Assembly (NCBI GenBank): GCA_903847605.1
Contig: CAINED010000049.1
Location: 62,001 to 126,000, forward strand
Direction: 5' to 3'
Origin: an uncultured Hyphomicrobiales bacterium
Lineage (GTDB): Bacteria; Pseudomonadota; Alphaproteobacteria; Rhizobiales; Beijerinckiaceae
DNA length: 64,000 bases
Positions 1-8,625 of this stretch are shown one piece after another. The position numbers were made by a program, and so were the translations under genes. The notes beneath the pieces were generated by a model. The model was not told where the DNA came from. It did no database searches and saw only the letters and a program-made list of their open reading frames with translations. Positions within the stretch are counted from its first letter, which is position 1. Every line of letters starts with the position of its first letter.

Positions 1-1360
1 TGACGATGCCGATGAGCACCGGGACATAGCCGCCGTCGAAAAGTTTCAGCAAGTTCGATGAGAAGAAGGCGAGTTCGAGCGAGAGGAACAGCGCGACCAC
101 AAGGGCGCTCACCCAAAGAGGCCAGCGCCACATTTTCCAGAAAATGAAGAAGACGAGGCAACTGTCGACGACCATGGACGCGGTGACCGCGATGCCATAG
201 GCGGAAGCGAGCTTGCTGGAGGAACCGAACATGAGCACCAGCAGGATGACTCCGACGAGCAGGATATGGTTCACCTTGGGGACATAAATCTGCCCCTCCT
301 GCTGGTCGGACGTGTGCTGGATCTCGAGGCGCGGCAGGAAGCCGAGCTGGATCGCCTGACGCGCCAGAGAGAAAGCGCCGGTGATGACTGCCTGACTTGC
401 AATCACGGCGGCGAGCGTCGCGAGCAGAACGAGCGGCAGACGCAGCGATTCCGGCGCCATCAGGTAGAACGGGCTCTTGAGTGTTGAGGGATCGCCGATC
501 AGCATGGCGCCCTGGCCTAGATAGTTCAGCGTCAACGCGGGCAGGACAAGCAAAACCCAGGCATACTGAATCGGCCGCTTTCCGAAGTGGCCCATATCCG
601 CATAAAGCGCTTCCGCGCCCGTGACCGCCAGAAATACGCTGCCCATCACGACGAAACTCAGGTAACCGTGAGCGAACAGGAATGCGATTGCGTTCAGCGG
701 ATTGAAAGCCTTCAAAATTTCCGGCGCGTCGCCGATATGCATGACGCCAAGGACCGCCAGGGTCACGAACCACAGCGTCATGATCGGCGAAAACCATGTC
801 GCGACCCTGTGCGTACCGCTCTTCTGCACCATGAAGAGCGTCAGCAAGATCACCACGGTAATCGGAACGACATATGGTTCGAAGAGCGGCGTGACGACCT
901 TCAATCCTTCGACAGCCGACAGCACGGAAATGGCTGGCGTAATAATCGCGTCGCCCGCAAAGAGCGCTGCGCCGACGAGGCCGAGCACAAGGACAGGCGT
1001 TGCCCGCCCGCCGAGCACATGATTGGCCAACGCCATGAGGGCCAGCGTTCCGCCTTCGCCCTTGTTATCCGCACGCAGAATGAAGATGACGTATTTGACG
1101 GTGACGACGAGAAATAGCGCCCAGAGCAAAAGCGATACGATGCCGATCACATCGGAAGAAAAATTGGCGCTCGAACTCTTGGCGTGTTCGAGGGATTCGC
1201 GCAGCGCATAGAGAGGCGATGTGCCGATATCGCCATAGACGACGCCAATGGAGCCGAACGCCAACGCCGTAACGCCGGCCTTGCCGTGCGTGCTTTCGCC
1301 AGCGTGGCCGGTTCCGCCGGAAACCGGGGAAACGAGTTCGGGCGGCTTGTCATTCGCCAT
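1..1360 (-). CDS. kup: Kup/TrkD potassium uptake transporter, 3' end outside window
   Basis: Inner-membrane K+ uptake protein, probably a K+/H+ symporter, of the KUP family. I translated the minus strand from the ATG at 1360-1358 and it stays open to the window edge, about 453 of a usual 620-650 residues. After a short hydrophilic tail of about 25 residues comes the family hallmark, with ALAFGSIGVVYGDIGTSPLYA in reduced form (GSIGVVYGDIGTSPLY), then a membrane segment followed by ADNKGEGGTLALMA. Near the edge, LELAFFSSNLLKLFDGGYVP also matches the family. The C-terminal cytoplasmic domain lies beyond base 1. It is divergent from hrpB, with 162 bases between the starts. No strong Shine-Dalgarno is visible before this ATG, so the exact start is moderately certain. 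Confidence 0.93.
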   Translation of the reverse strand, partial: MANDKPPELVSPVSGGTGHAGESTHGKAGVTALAFGSIGVVYGDIGTSPLYALRESLEHAKSSSANFSSDVIGIVSLLLWALFLVVTVKYVIFILRADNKGEGGTLALMALANHVLGGRATPVLVLGLVGAALFAGDAIITPAISVLSAVEGLKVVTPLFEPYVVPITVVILLTLFMVQKSGTHRVATWFSPIMTLWFVTLAVLGVMHIGDAPEILKAFNPLNAIAFLFAHGYLSFVVMGSVFLAVTGAEALYADMGHFGKRPIQYAWVLLVLPALTLNYLGQGAMLIGDPSTLKSPFYLMAPESLRLPLVLLATLAAVIASQAVITGAFSLARQAIQLGFLPRLEIQHTSDQQEGQIYVPKVNHILLVGVILLVLMFGSSSKLASAYGIAVTASMVVDSCLVFFIFWKMWRWPLWVSALVVALFLSLELAFFSSNLLKLFDGGYVPVLIGIV

Positions 1361-1522
1361 TTAAATGTCGCCAATCTGGGCGGGGCGGGAGCCGCCCTGA
1401 CGCCATGGGGCCTTCGCCCGGAAAAGGGCCCAGCCCTATAGCCTGTCCCGCCGGATTGCGGAAGTGCCGGCTGGGGCCGTCAAAGGTTGCGAGCGGGCGG
1501 CCTTCCTGCGAGATAACCGGCC

Positions 1523-4012
1523 ATGTTCGAGGGCGATCCGCTACCGATTGACGCCATACTGCCTGATCTGTGCGCCTGCCTTGCCGGCCGGACATCGGCC
1601 GTGCTCGTCGCGCCTCCCGGCGCGGGCAAAACGACGCGTGTGCCCCTGGTTCTTGCGGGCGAACCGTGGGCGGCAAATGGCAAGATCATCGTTCTCGAAC
1701 CACGCCGCCTTGCTGCCCGGGCCGCCGCTGAACGCATGGCCTCGCTCCGCGGCGAACGCGTCGGGGAGAGCGTCGGCATCCGCGCTCGCTTGCAGACGCG
1801 GGTATCGGCGCGAACGCGCATCGAGGTTGTTACCGAAGGTGTCTTTGCGCGTATGATTCTGGACGATCCTTCGCTTGAGGGCATTGCCGCTGTTATCTTC
1901 GACGAGTTTCACGAACGCTCGCTGGACGCCGATCTCGGTCTTGCGCTGGCGCTCGACGCGCAGGCAGGACTTCGCGAGGATTTGCGCGTGGTCGTGATGT
2001 CCGCGACACTCGACGGCGCCCGCGTTGCAAAGCTGCTGCGCGATGCGCCTGTCATCGAGAGCGAGGGACGCGCGTGGCCCGTCGAAACGCGGTATCGGCC
2101 GCGTGATCCGCGGGCGCAGGTCGAAGATGAAGTCGTGCGCGTCGTCATGGAAGCGCTTCGTGGCGAGACAGGGTCGATGCTCGTCTTCCTGCCGGGCCAG
2201 CGAGAAATCGTGCGAACGGCCGAGCGGCTGCGCGAACGTATCGAGGATGTCACCGTCGATATCGCTCCTCTCTATGGCGCGATGGAGCGCACGGCGCAGG
2301 ATCTCGCCGTGTCGCCGGCGAGGGCCGGACGCAGGAAAATCGTTCTGGCGACGTCGATAGCGGAGACGTCGCTGACGATCGAGGGCGTGCGCGTCGTCAT
2401 TGATTGCGGGCTGGCGCGCGTGCCGCGCTTCGAGCCGGACCTCGGTCTGACGCGGCTGGAAACCGTCCGCGTGTCGCGCGCGGCGGCGGATCAGCGGCGC
2501 GGGCGCGCCGGCCGTACGGAGCCCGGCGTCTGTTACCGATTGTGGGAGGAAGCTGCGACCGGCGCGCTCGAGGCATTCGCGAAACCCGAAATCCTCTCTG
2601 CCGACCTGTCGCCATTGTTGCTCGATCTCGCGCAATGGGGCGTGCGCGACGCTTCTTCGCTCGCATGGCTCGATCCGCCGCCCGTTGCTGCGACGAATGA
2701 GGCGCGCAAATTGCTGCAGTCGCTTGGCGCCCTCGATCAGGAAAGTGCGATCACATCGGAGGGCAGGGCGATGCGCGCGCTCGCCTTGCCGCCGCGTCTT
2801 GCGCGCATGGTGATTTCTGCAGCCGAACAGGGCGAGGCAAGACCTGCTGCGCTGATTGCGGGTGTTCTCGTCGAGCGCGGACTTGGAGGCGATGCTGCCG
2901 ACATTGCCGAAAGGGTCGAGCGCTTCCGGCGCGACCGCGGGCAGCGGGCGACGTCAATGCGCAACCTTGCGGAAGGCTGGGCTTCCGCCGCGGGACGCGA
3001 AGCCGGGACATCGCAAGACGGTGATTTCGATCTTGCCGATTGCGGGCGGCTGCTCGCACTTGCCTATCCCGACCGCATCTCGAAAGCGCGCGGCAAGCCC
3101 GGCGAATTTCTGATGGCGAATGGACGCGCTGCCATGCTCGAACCGCACGAACGTCTCGCGCGCGAGCCTTTTCTGGCAATCGCGGAGGTCGCGGGACGCG
3201 CCGGTGCATCGCGCATCATCGCCGCTGCGGCGATGACACTTTCGGACGTGGAAGCAGTCACGACGAAATCGATTGAAAGTGGCGACGATATTTCCTTCGA
3301 CCGAATTTCGGCCACGGTTCGCGTACGCAAGCTGCGGCGGCTCGGCGCGATTGTCTTAAACGAGCAACCGCAGGCGGTGGCGGGACCGGAATGCGCGCGC
3401 AATCTCGCAGAGGGCATCGCCAGCCTGGGCATCGGGAGACTTCCCTGGACGAAGGCGCAGATGCAATTGCGCGATCGCATCGAGTTTGTTCGCAATGCGC
3501 ATCGACAGAATGCCGACAACCCGTGGCCCGATCTTGGCGATGCAGCGCTCGCCGCGGCTGCCGGCGATTGGCTCGCGCCCTTCATTGAAGGGCGTTCATC
3601 GCTCGCCTCGATTGCGGCGAACGATCTCGATGCCGCGCTGAAGGCATTGCTGCCCTGGGATTTGTTGCGCCGTCTCGAAGAGGAAGCGCCAACGCATTTC
3701 GAAGCGCCGACGGGGTCGCGCGTTGCGCTCGACTACGAAGCTGAGGGCGGACCTGTGCTCGCCATTCGCGTGCAGGAATTGTTCGGTCTTTCGCAGCATC
3801 CTACGATTGCCGGCGGCCGTGTGCCGCTGACCTTGCACCTCTTGTCGCCGGCGCACAGGCCGATCCAGATCACGAAGGATCTGCCTGGCTTCTGGAAGGG
3901 TTCGTGGTCATCCGTGAAGACGGAAATGAAGGGCCGCTATCCCCGCCACGTCTGGCCGGACGATCCGGCTGCCGCGATGGCAACGACGCGCGCCAAGCCG
4001 CGCGGGACCTGA
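1523..4012 (+). CDS. hrpB: ATP-dependent RNA helicase HrpB
   Basis: DEAH-family (superfamily 2) helicase, 829 residues, the usual HrpB length. Walker A is APPGAGKTT (residues 30-38), the DExH box is DEFHERS (127-133), and the arginine-finger motif VI is DQRRGRAGR. The helicase core, HA2-like region and HrpB C-terminal domain follow in the standard order, and the protein ends with the HrpB-type YPRHVWPDDP motif. HrpB proteins are cytoplasmic; their substrate is poorly defined (mRNA or ribosome related). The GNAT gene starts 9 bases downstream, suggesting co-transcription. The start ATG has only a weak ribosome site (GCGAGA), but the Walker motif lies close to the N-terminus as in relatives, so no extension is needed. 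Confidence 0.95.
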   Translation: MFEGDPLPIDAILPDLCACLAGRTSAVLVAPPGAGKTTRVPLVLAGEPWAANGKIIVLEPRRLAARAAAERMASLRGERVGESVGIRARLQTRVSARTRIEVVTEGVFARMILDDPSLEGIAAVIFDEFHERSLDADLGLALALDAQAGLREDLRVVVMSATLDGARVAKLLRDAPVIESEGRAWPVETRYRPRDPRAQVEDEVVRVVMEALRGETGSMLVFLPGQREIVRTAERLRERIEDVTVDIAPLYGAMERTAQDLAVSPARAGRRKIVLATSIAETSLTIEGVRVVIDCGLARVPRFEPDLGLTRLETVRVSRAAADQRRGRAGRTEPGVCYRLWEEAATGALEAFAKPEILSADLSPLLLDLAQWGVRDASSLAWLDPPPVAATNEARKLLQSLGALDQESAITSEGRAMRALALPPRLARMVISAAEQGEARPAALIAGVLVERGLGGDAADIAERVERFRRDRGQRATSMRNLAEGWASAAGREAGTSQDGDFDLADCGRLLALAYPDRISKARGKPGEFLMANGRAAMLEPHERLAREPFLAIAEVAGRAGASRIIAAAAMTLSDVEAVTTKSIESGDDISFDRISATVRVRKLRRLGAIVLNEQPQAVAGPECARNLAEGIASLGIGRLPWTKAQMQLRDRIEFVRNAHRQNADNPWPDLGDAALAAAAGDWLAPFIEGRSSLASIAANDLDAALKALLPWDLLRRLEEEAPTHFEAPTGSRVALDYEAEGGPVLAIRVQELFGLSQHPTIAGGRVPLTLHLLSPAHRPIQITKDLPGFWKGSWSSVKTEMKGRYPRHVWPDDPAAAMATTRAKPRGT

Positions 4013-4021
4013 GGAAATGCG

Positions 4022-4525
4022 ATGAAATTACGCGACGCCATGCCTTCCGATTTCGAGGCTGTATGCGAGATCTATGCGCATCATGTCCTCACCGGCACGG
4101 GCAGTTTCGAGGAGGAGCCGCCTTCAATCGAAGAGATGCTGCTGCGACACGCAGCCGTTCTCGCCAATGGCCTGCCGTGGCTGGTTGCGGAAGATGGCGG
4201 CGCTGTCGCCGGCTATGCCTATGCGCAGAGGTTTCACGCGCGGTCCGGCTGGCGCATGACGCTGGAGGATTCCGTTTACGTTGCGCAGGACCGGGCGGGA
4301 AAGGGGATCGGCCGGATGCTGCTCGACGAACTCATCTTGCGTTGTGCAGCCCTTGGCTATGGCGAAATGATCGCCGTCATCGGCGATAGCGCCAATACGG
4401 GCTCGATCCGCCTGCACGAAGCCGCCGGCTTCGTTCACGCAGGGATTCTGAAAAACGTAGGGCTGAAATTCGGCCGGCGGCTCGACGTGGTTTACATGCA
4501 GAAGTCGTTGGGCGATGCGCCTTGA
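4022..4525 (+). CDS. GNAT N-acetyltransferase, phosphinothricin acetyltransferase-like
   Basis: Cytoplasmic acetyl-CoA-dependent N-acetyltransferase, 167 residues. It begins MKLRDAMPSDFEAVCEIYAH, the typical opening of the Pat/Bar/YncA group. The acetyl-CoA loop is QDRAGKGIGRMLL (about 93-105) and the C-terminal signature is HEAAGFVHAGILKNVGLKFG. Relatives acetylate phosphinothricin, methionine sulfone/sulfoximine or related amino-acid analogues; the true substrate cannot be read from sequence. It follows hrpB by 9 bases and is probably in its operon. Downstream lies the AT-rich two-gene unit on the other strand. Confidence 0.88.
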   Translation: MKLRDAMPSDFEAVCEIYAHHVLTGTGSFEEEPPSIEEMLLRHAAVLANGLPWLVAEDGGAVAGYAYAQRFHARSGWRMTLEDSVYVAQDRAGKGIGRMLLDELILRCAALGYGEMIAVIGDSANTGSIRLHEAAGFVHAGILKNVGLKFGRRLDVVYMQKSLGDAP

Positions 4526-4641
4526 GACGAAGAATTCGTCGATCCCTGCGGATTTCAGCGGGATGATGGGTGTGAAGTCTCGATCTCCGTTCGGCCCCCT
4601 GGTCCGGCTCATTGTAATCAGCTGTCGGATCGCACCAAACT

Positions 4642-5478
4642 TCAAAACGCCGCCCATCCTGCCAACCCCAGGACACCCGCTATCAATGCAAAAGGCGCGA
4701 GTGGATGGATGTTGTTAAGACGCCGAAAGAGATTGCACAACATTCCTACAAACCGTTGAGGCGGATTGCTCGGGCTCTTGGAGTACTCCATCGCGGCTTT
4801 CACCACGTAAAAGACCGCGGTGTTGGCTATACTTACGGCGCGCCCTGCAAGCCCGCCGTACCGGGGCGTGATCAAATAGTTGCACTTCAAGAGTATTCGC
4901 TGCTGATCCACCGGATTATATTCGCCTTCGACCCAATGCAATTCACGATGAAAATCGAGCAGGCCGAAATCATAAGTGACAAAAGCCTTTTCTACTCCAC
5001 TATCGTGGAAAACGACTTTATAGGTCGGGTCCGATTGAAGGTAGATCAATGCTCGTACGACAGCGCCATAGGATAGAAATCGGAGATTTCCATCATAATG
5101 CTTGTCGAAAAGCCCTTGATCTCCGCCGCTATCCTTATTGTAGTGGGAAATATACAGTTCATCGGTATTCTTCATTGGCGTAATGACATAGCCTTCTGGG
5201 AATTGCTCCAGGATTTGCTGGTAGATCTTGGCGCTCCCTCGAAGCTGGTCTATCTTCTCGATTGCCGAGATCGGAAGATTTTTTACATAAACGTGCTTCG
5301 AAGGCCGCTTGAGCAGGTCTTCACGGTAATTGTCCTCGACCCATTGGACGAGCGAATTGATGGTAGAGCGGCTCGAAGGCTCGTCGAAGCTGCCTATGCT
5401 GGCCTTAAATAGGTGTGGCGCCTTTTCACTGCCATCAACCCGCAATGTGGCGATTGTGTTTTGTGTTGCAGCACTCAT
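4642..5478 (-). CDS. putative 2-oxoglutarate/Fe(II)-dependent oxygenase with C-terminal membrane segment
   Basis: No named family recognised with certainty. The 278-residue product carries a pattern typical of the 2OG-Fe(II) dioxygenase double-stranded beta-helix: HYD (H127, D129), a distal histidine 50-54 residues later (H177 or H181) and R194, 13-17 residues after it. RALIYLQ lies between them, as in the barrel strands of that fold. The C-terminus has one or two hydrophobic stretches (about 215-230 and 259-278), suggesting membrane anchoring. The ATG at 5478 overlaps the upstream stop by four bases (ATGA), so translation is coupled to the methyltransferase-like gene. Codon use is noticeably more AT-rich than in neighbours, a sign of recent acquisition. 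The frame is open further upstream, but that region is the coding sequence of the neighbour. The oxygenase call is my inference from residue spacing. Confidence 0.55.
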   Translation of the reverse strand: MSAATQNTIATLRVDGSEKAPHLFKASIGSFDEPSSRSTINSLVQWVEDNYREDLLKRPSKHVYVKNLPISAIEKIDQLRGSAKIYQQILEQFPEGYVITPMKNTDELYISHYNKDSGGDQGLFDKHYDGNLRFLSYGAVVRALIYLQSDPTYKVVFHDSGVEKAFVTYDFGLLDFHRELHWVEGEYNPVDQQRILLKCNYLITPRYGGLAGRAVSIANTAVFYVVKAAMEYSKSPSNPPQRFVGMLCNLFRRLNNIHPLAPFALIAGVLGLAGWAAF

Positions 5479-6236
5479 GTAGCTTTTCCATCTGTGAAGT
5501 TGTGGCGGACGGAACCTTGACGCGTATCGGTGGAATAGAGGCGATAAAGCGCGAATGCATGACCTGAAATGAGGATGCCGAGCATGATCCCTGTCGCTGA
5601 GCCGAGAGTGCCGTAGGCTACATATCCAATGACAGCGCAGAGCGACAATACGACAGCGCCGATAGCAAATCTCGCAGCAATCAACTTCGCTAAGGCAGGC
5701 TGCGCCCCACGGGAGCGAGCGCTTAACGTCGTTTCCATGATCAGAAGCCCTGCATTCATCGCTACGTGTGTCACTGCAAGAGGCCACCAATGTTCGCGGA
5801 ACTCGGTATTGATCAATGTGCCGCCGAAAGCGATGATGTTTCCAGTCAACATCGGATGTGCGGTGATGGAAAAAGGAAACGCCGTAATCTGTTGAAACGG
5901 AAGCCCGCCAATTTCATAGCCGTAGTAGGAACGGTCCGAGCCCATAACTACGGACGCATATGCATTCAGTGCGAAACCAAACGTTACAACAATCGTGGAC
6001 AAGATATCGGGATTGCCTGAGAAAAATGCCCACCCGAGCGCCGCCAGCGAAACGCTCTTCATCAAGACTGCGTCCCGCTTGAATGTCGCGTGCGGTACTG
6101 CACGGAAAACATACGCCAGCCAATAGACGTAATAGTGCCAGAAACTGACGGAATAGACGGCCACCCCGATATTCAAGCCGTAAGCGACCGCACCTGCAAT
6201 TGCCGAGACAAACATAACGTAGATAGGCACAGACAT
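5475..6236 (-). CDS. membrane methyltransferase-like protein (PEMT/ICMT superfamily)
   Basis: Polytopic membrane protein of 253 residues (256 if the in-frame GTG at 6245 is used; no clear ribosome site separates the two). About six hydrophobic segments are visible. The middle holds FPFSITAHPMLTGNIIAFGG followed about 30 residues later by LLIMET. This is the pattern of class II phosphatidylethanolamine N-methyltransferases and isoprenylcysteine carboxyl methyltransferases, which bind S-adenosylmethionine through a His-Pro...Gly-Asn core and a downstream Glu. The reaction is probably SAM-dependent methylation of a lipid or lipidic substrate, but the substrate is unknown. It is the first gene of a two-gene unit and overlaps the oxygenase-like gene by four bases. 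Base composition is AT-rich against the flanks, consistent with horizontal transfer. Confidence 0.6.
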   Translation of the reverse strand: MSVPIYVMFVSAIAGAVAYGLNIGVAVYSVSFWHYYVYWLAYVFRAVPHATFKRDAVLMKSVSLAALGWAFFSGNPDILSTIVVTFGFALNAYASVVMGSDRSYYGYEIGGLPFQQITAFPFSITAHPMLTGNIIAFGGTLINTEFREHWWPLAVTHVAMNAGLLIMETTLSARSRGAQPALAKLIAARFAIGAVVLSLCAVIGYVAYGTLGSATGIMLGILISGHAFALYRLYSTDTRQGSVRHNFTDGKAT

Positions 6237-6245
6237 TTCGACCAC

Positions 6246-6464
6246 GTTAAATGAACGACGACATCGGCATTTACGTTAGCTTGGTGACAGTTCTGTGTCT
6301 GTTCGCTTGGCGGTTTCCGTTGAAATGGAAAAGATTTCGGTCCTGTTTCGTCACGTAGACGATGTCCGGGTGGGGAGCGGTGGTCTTTCCGCCCCTACTT
6401 CATCGTCTTCTTGAGGTCATAGCGCCCCCCGGGAAACTCCGCGCGTATCCGTCGCAGTGGCACG
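6246..6464. other. non-coding spacer between divergent units
   Basis: With the following FNR-type site this makes roughly 300 bases without a convincing gene between the methyltransferase-like gene and the dioxygenase gene. Short open frames here have no ribosome sites and no recognisable products. Composition changes from AT-rich on the left to GC-rich on the right, marking the border of the island. No tRNA or insertion-sequence remnant was seen at the border. Confidence 0.5.
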
Positions 6465-6478
6465 TTGATTTGTGTCAA
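6465..6478. promoter_or_regulatory. possible FNR/FixK-type box
   Basis: TTGAT-TTGT-GTCAA differs by one base from the FNR/FixK/Anr consensus TTGAT-N4-ATCAA. It lies 68 bases before the ATG of the extradiol dioxygenase gene. An overlapping TGTGT-CAA-ACACA inverted repeat (6471-6483) extends the symmetry. A chance match is possible. Confidence 0.3.
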
Positions 6479-6546
6479 ACACAGGCGCGAGTGCGACTGA
6501 TTTCATGCCCCTTGCTTTCCGGCTGCGCCGGGAGAGGGAGGATACG

Positions 6547-7473
6547 ATGATCCGTTCATTGCAATATGTCGCGCTGACATGCCCTGACATGAACGAGGGC
6601 AAGAAATTCTACGACGCCATGGGGCTCGAGGGCCGCAAGGATGGCGAACATCTCGTCTATCGCTGCGCTGGCCGCGCGCAGGATCAGCTTCGCCTTGTTC
6701 CCGGCGAAAAGAAGGGCATCGCCTGGATCGCCTGGGGTACGCGCGCCGGCGAAATCGAGATACTGGCGAAAAACCTCGACAAGGCGGGTGTCCCAATGGC
6801 GGCGGCGCCTGGCGGCGTCGAGAACAACGGGTTGTGGTTCCGCGATCCCGATGGCGTTCTCGTCAATATCATTGTCGCAGAGCCTCAGCCGCAGACGCGC
6901 GCTGCCGTCGAGATCAACAATCCCGGCACGGAATATCTGCGCAAGGGCCGCCGCGGCGCGCCGAACCGAAACATCGACACGCGTCCGCGCAAGCTTGGGC
7001 ACATCCTGAAATTCACTACCGATATCAACCGCGACGCGAAATTCTATACTGAGGTTCTCGGCATGAAATTGTCGGACCGGATCGGCGATGAACTCGCGGC
7101 CTTCCTGCGCTGCGGCGGCGACAGTGATCATCACACGCTGGCGATGGCGACGTCCGAAGCCCCGGGCCTGCATCACATGTCCTGGGAAATGGGCAACGTC
7201 GATCAGTTGCAGATGTGCGCTGAGCGGTTGTTGAAAGCCGGCTACCAGGATGGCTGGGGGATGGGCCGGCACATCTACGGTTCGAATTATTTCCACTACA
7301 TCCGCGATCCCTGGATGGGCCTGAACGAATTCTTCTGGGATATCGACTTCATCCCTGAGGACGCGCACTGGGAAGTCGAAAAGGCCGAGGCGAACGAGGA
7401 ATCCCTGTTCCAATGGGCGACTTCGCCCCCGCCGGAAGATTTCCTCAAGAACTATGAGGCCGTTGCCGCTTGA
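6547..7473 (+). CDS. type I extradiol (catechol 2,3-dioxygenase-like) ring-cleavage dioxygenase
   Basis: Two-domain vicinal-oxygen-chelate protein of 308 residues. The C-terminal half has the metal facial triad of type I extradiol dioxygenases: H152 (LGHILKF), H210 (LHHMSWE) and E261 (NEFFWD), almost the same numbering as in BphC-type enzymes (146/210/260). It should bind Fe(II) or Mn(II) and open a catecholic ring with O2 in the cytoplasm; the aromatic substrate is not predictable. The start is fixed by GGGAGG six to ten bases before ATG 6547; the frame is open upstream but without such a site. No other ring-degradation genes adjoin it, although an alpha/beta hydrolase gene sits at 45.4 kb. 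Confidence 0.85.
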   Translation: MIRSLQYVALTCPDMNEGKKFYDAMGLEGRKDGEHLVYRCAGRAQDQLRLVPGEKKGIAWIAWGTRAGEIEILAKNLDKAGVPMAAAPGGVENNGLWFRDPDGVLVNIIVAEPQPQTRAAVEINNPGTEYLRKGRRGAPNRNIDTRPRKLGHILKFTTDINRDAKFYTEVLGMKLSDRIGDELAAFLRCGGDSDHHTLAMATSEAPGLHHMSWEMGNVDQLQMCAERLLKAGYQDGWGMGRHIYGSNYFHYIRDPWMGLNEFFWDIDFIPEDAHWEVEKAEANEESLFQWATSPPPEDFLKNYEAVAA

Positions 7474-7510
7474 GCGTTTGGCTTTGCTTTGACCAAGAGA
7501 AACAGCCAAG

Positions 7511-7543
7511 AAAAAACCCCGCCTTTGCGCGGGGTTTTGTTTT
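7511..7543. terminator. bidirectional Rho-independent terminator
   Basis: CCCCGC (7517-7522) pairs with GCGGGG (7529-7534) around a six-base loop. It is flanked by an A-run before and a T-run after, so it can end both the dioxygenase transcript and the convergent ilvE transcript. Confidence 0.85.
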
Positions 7544-7581
7544 GAAAGGCTGCGACGGGCGGCAGGCTACGGCGCGCCAGA

Positions 7582-8457
7582 TCAGTGCCGGTTCACTTCG
7601 CTTGTATAGTCCTCGATCAGCGTGCGCGATATATTGCCGGGCGTGAACCTGTGCGGGCCGACTTCCGAAACCGGCGTCACTTCCGCGCCCGTGCCGCAGA
7701 TGAAGCATTCGTTGAAGGAGGGCAGTTCGTCCGGCATGATGCGGCGTTCGTGAACGTCGATCCCGCGGCGCTTGGCGAGATCGATCACGGTGCGGCGCGT
7801 GATGCCGTCGAGGAAGCAGTCGGCGATGGGCGTATGCACCGCGCCATCCTTGGTGAAGAAGATGTTCGCGCCCGTGCATTCGGCGACGCGGCCTTCCCAG
7901 TCCAGCATCATCGCGTCGGCGTAGCCCTTCTTCTCGGCACGATGCTTGGAGATCGTGCAGATCATGTAGAGGCCGGCCGCTTTTGCGTGGCAGGGCGCGG
8001 TCTTCGGATCGGGACGGCGATAGTCGGCGATGTCGAGACGGATGCCACGCATCTTCTCGTTCACGTCGAACATGCTCGGCCAGTCCCACACGGCGATGGC
8101 GACATGAATCGTCGAATGCTGGGCGGCGACCGCCATCATCTCGCTGCCGCGCCAGGCGACGGGACGGACATAGCAGCTCGCCATTCCGTTCTTTTCGACA
8201 ACCAGCTTTTTCGCCGCTTCGATCTCGTCGACCGAATAGGGAATGTCGAAATCGAGCAGGCGCGCCGAATTGTGAAACCGCTCGGTATGCTCGCGGCTCT
8301 TGAAAATGACGCCGCCGTAGGTGCGCTCGCCTTCGAAGACGCAGGAGCCGTAATGCAATCCGTGGCTGAGAACGTGAAGCTTGGCGTCCGTCCATGGCAG
8401 CAGCTTGCCATTCATCCAGATATAGCCGTCGCGCTGGTCGAAGGGCAGGACTGACAT
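7582..8457 (-). CDS. ilvE: branched-chain amino acid aminotransferase
   Basis: Fold-type IV PLP aminotransferase, 291 residues, catalysing the last step of leucine, isoleucine and valine synthesis in the cytoplasm. Visible signatures are HYGSCVFEGERTY, VRPVAWRG, the lysine expected to form the Schiff base (K159 in CHAKAAGLY), ECTGANIFF, and the phosphate-binding DGITRRTVIDLA. The ATG at 8457 is preceded by AGGAGG (8465-8470 on the complement), an excellent ribosome site. Divergent from the MarR gene. The gene-end terminator at 7511-7543 is shared with the dioxygenase gene. Confidence 0.95.
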   Translation of the reverse strand: MSVLPFDQRDGYIWMNGKLLPWTDAKLHVLSHGLHYGSCVFEGERTYGGVIFKSREHTERFHNSARLLDFDIPYSVDEIEAAKKLVVEKNGMASCYVRPVAWRGSEMMAVAAQHSTIHVAIAVWDWPSMFDVNEKMRGIRLDIADYRRPDPKTAPCHAKAAGLYMICTISKHRAEKKGYADAMMLDWEGRVAECTGANIFFTKDGAVHTPIADCFLDGITRRTVIDLAKRRGIDVHERRIMPDELPSFNECFICGTGAEVTPVSEVGPHRFTPGNISRTLIEDYTSEVNRH

Positions 8458-8625
8458 CGACGATTTCCTCCTGAAAGTGGGTCAGGAACCTGTGACGCCG
8501 GTCGAAACCGGCCATTTCCTGCCGTTGCCGTGGATGGATTGCCTTGACGGGTAACAACCAACCTGAAATATGTCAATATCACTGACCTTAATATCGGTTC
8601 CATTGCAGACCGAGGGAGAGGCACA

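Noticed and set aside
4377-4676. A short minus-strand frame overlapping the end of the GNAT gene
   Set aside because: It overlaps a well-supported gene, lacks a ribosome site and shows no family motif. A decayed gene fragment at 4530-4660 could not be supported.
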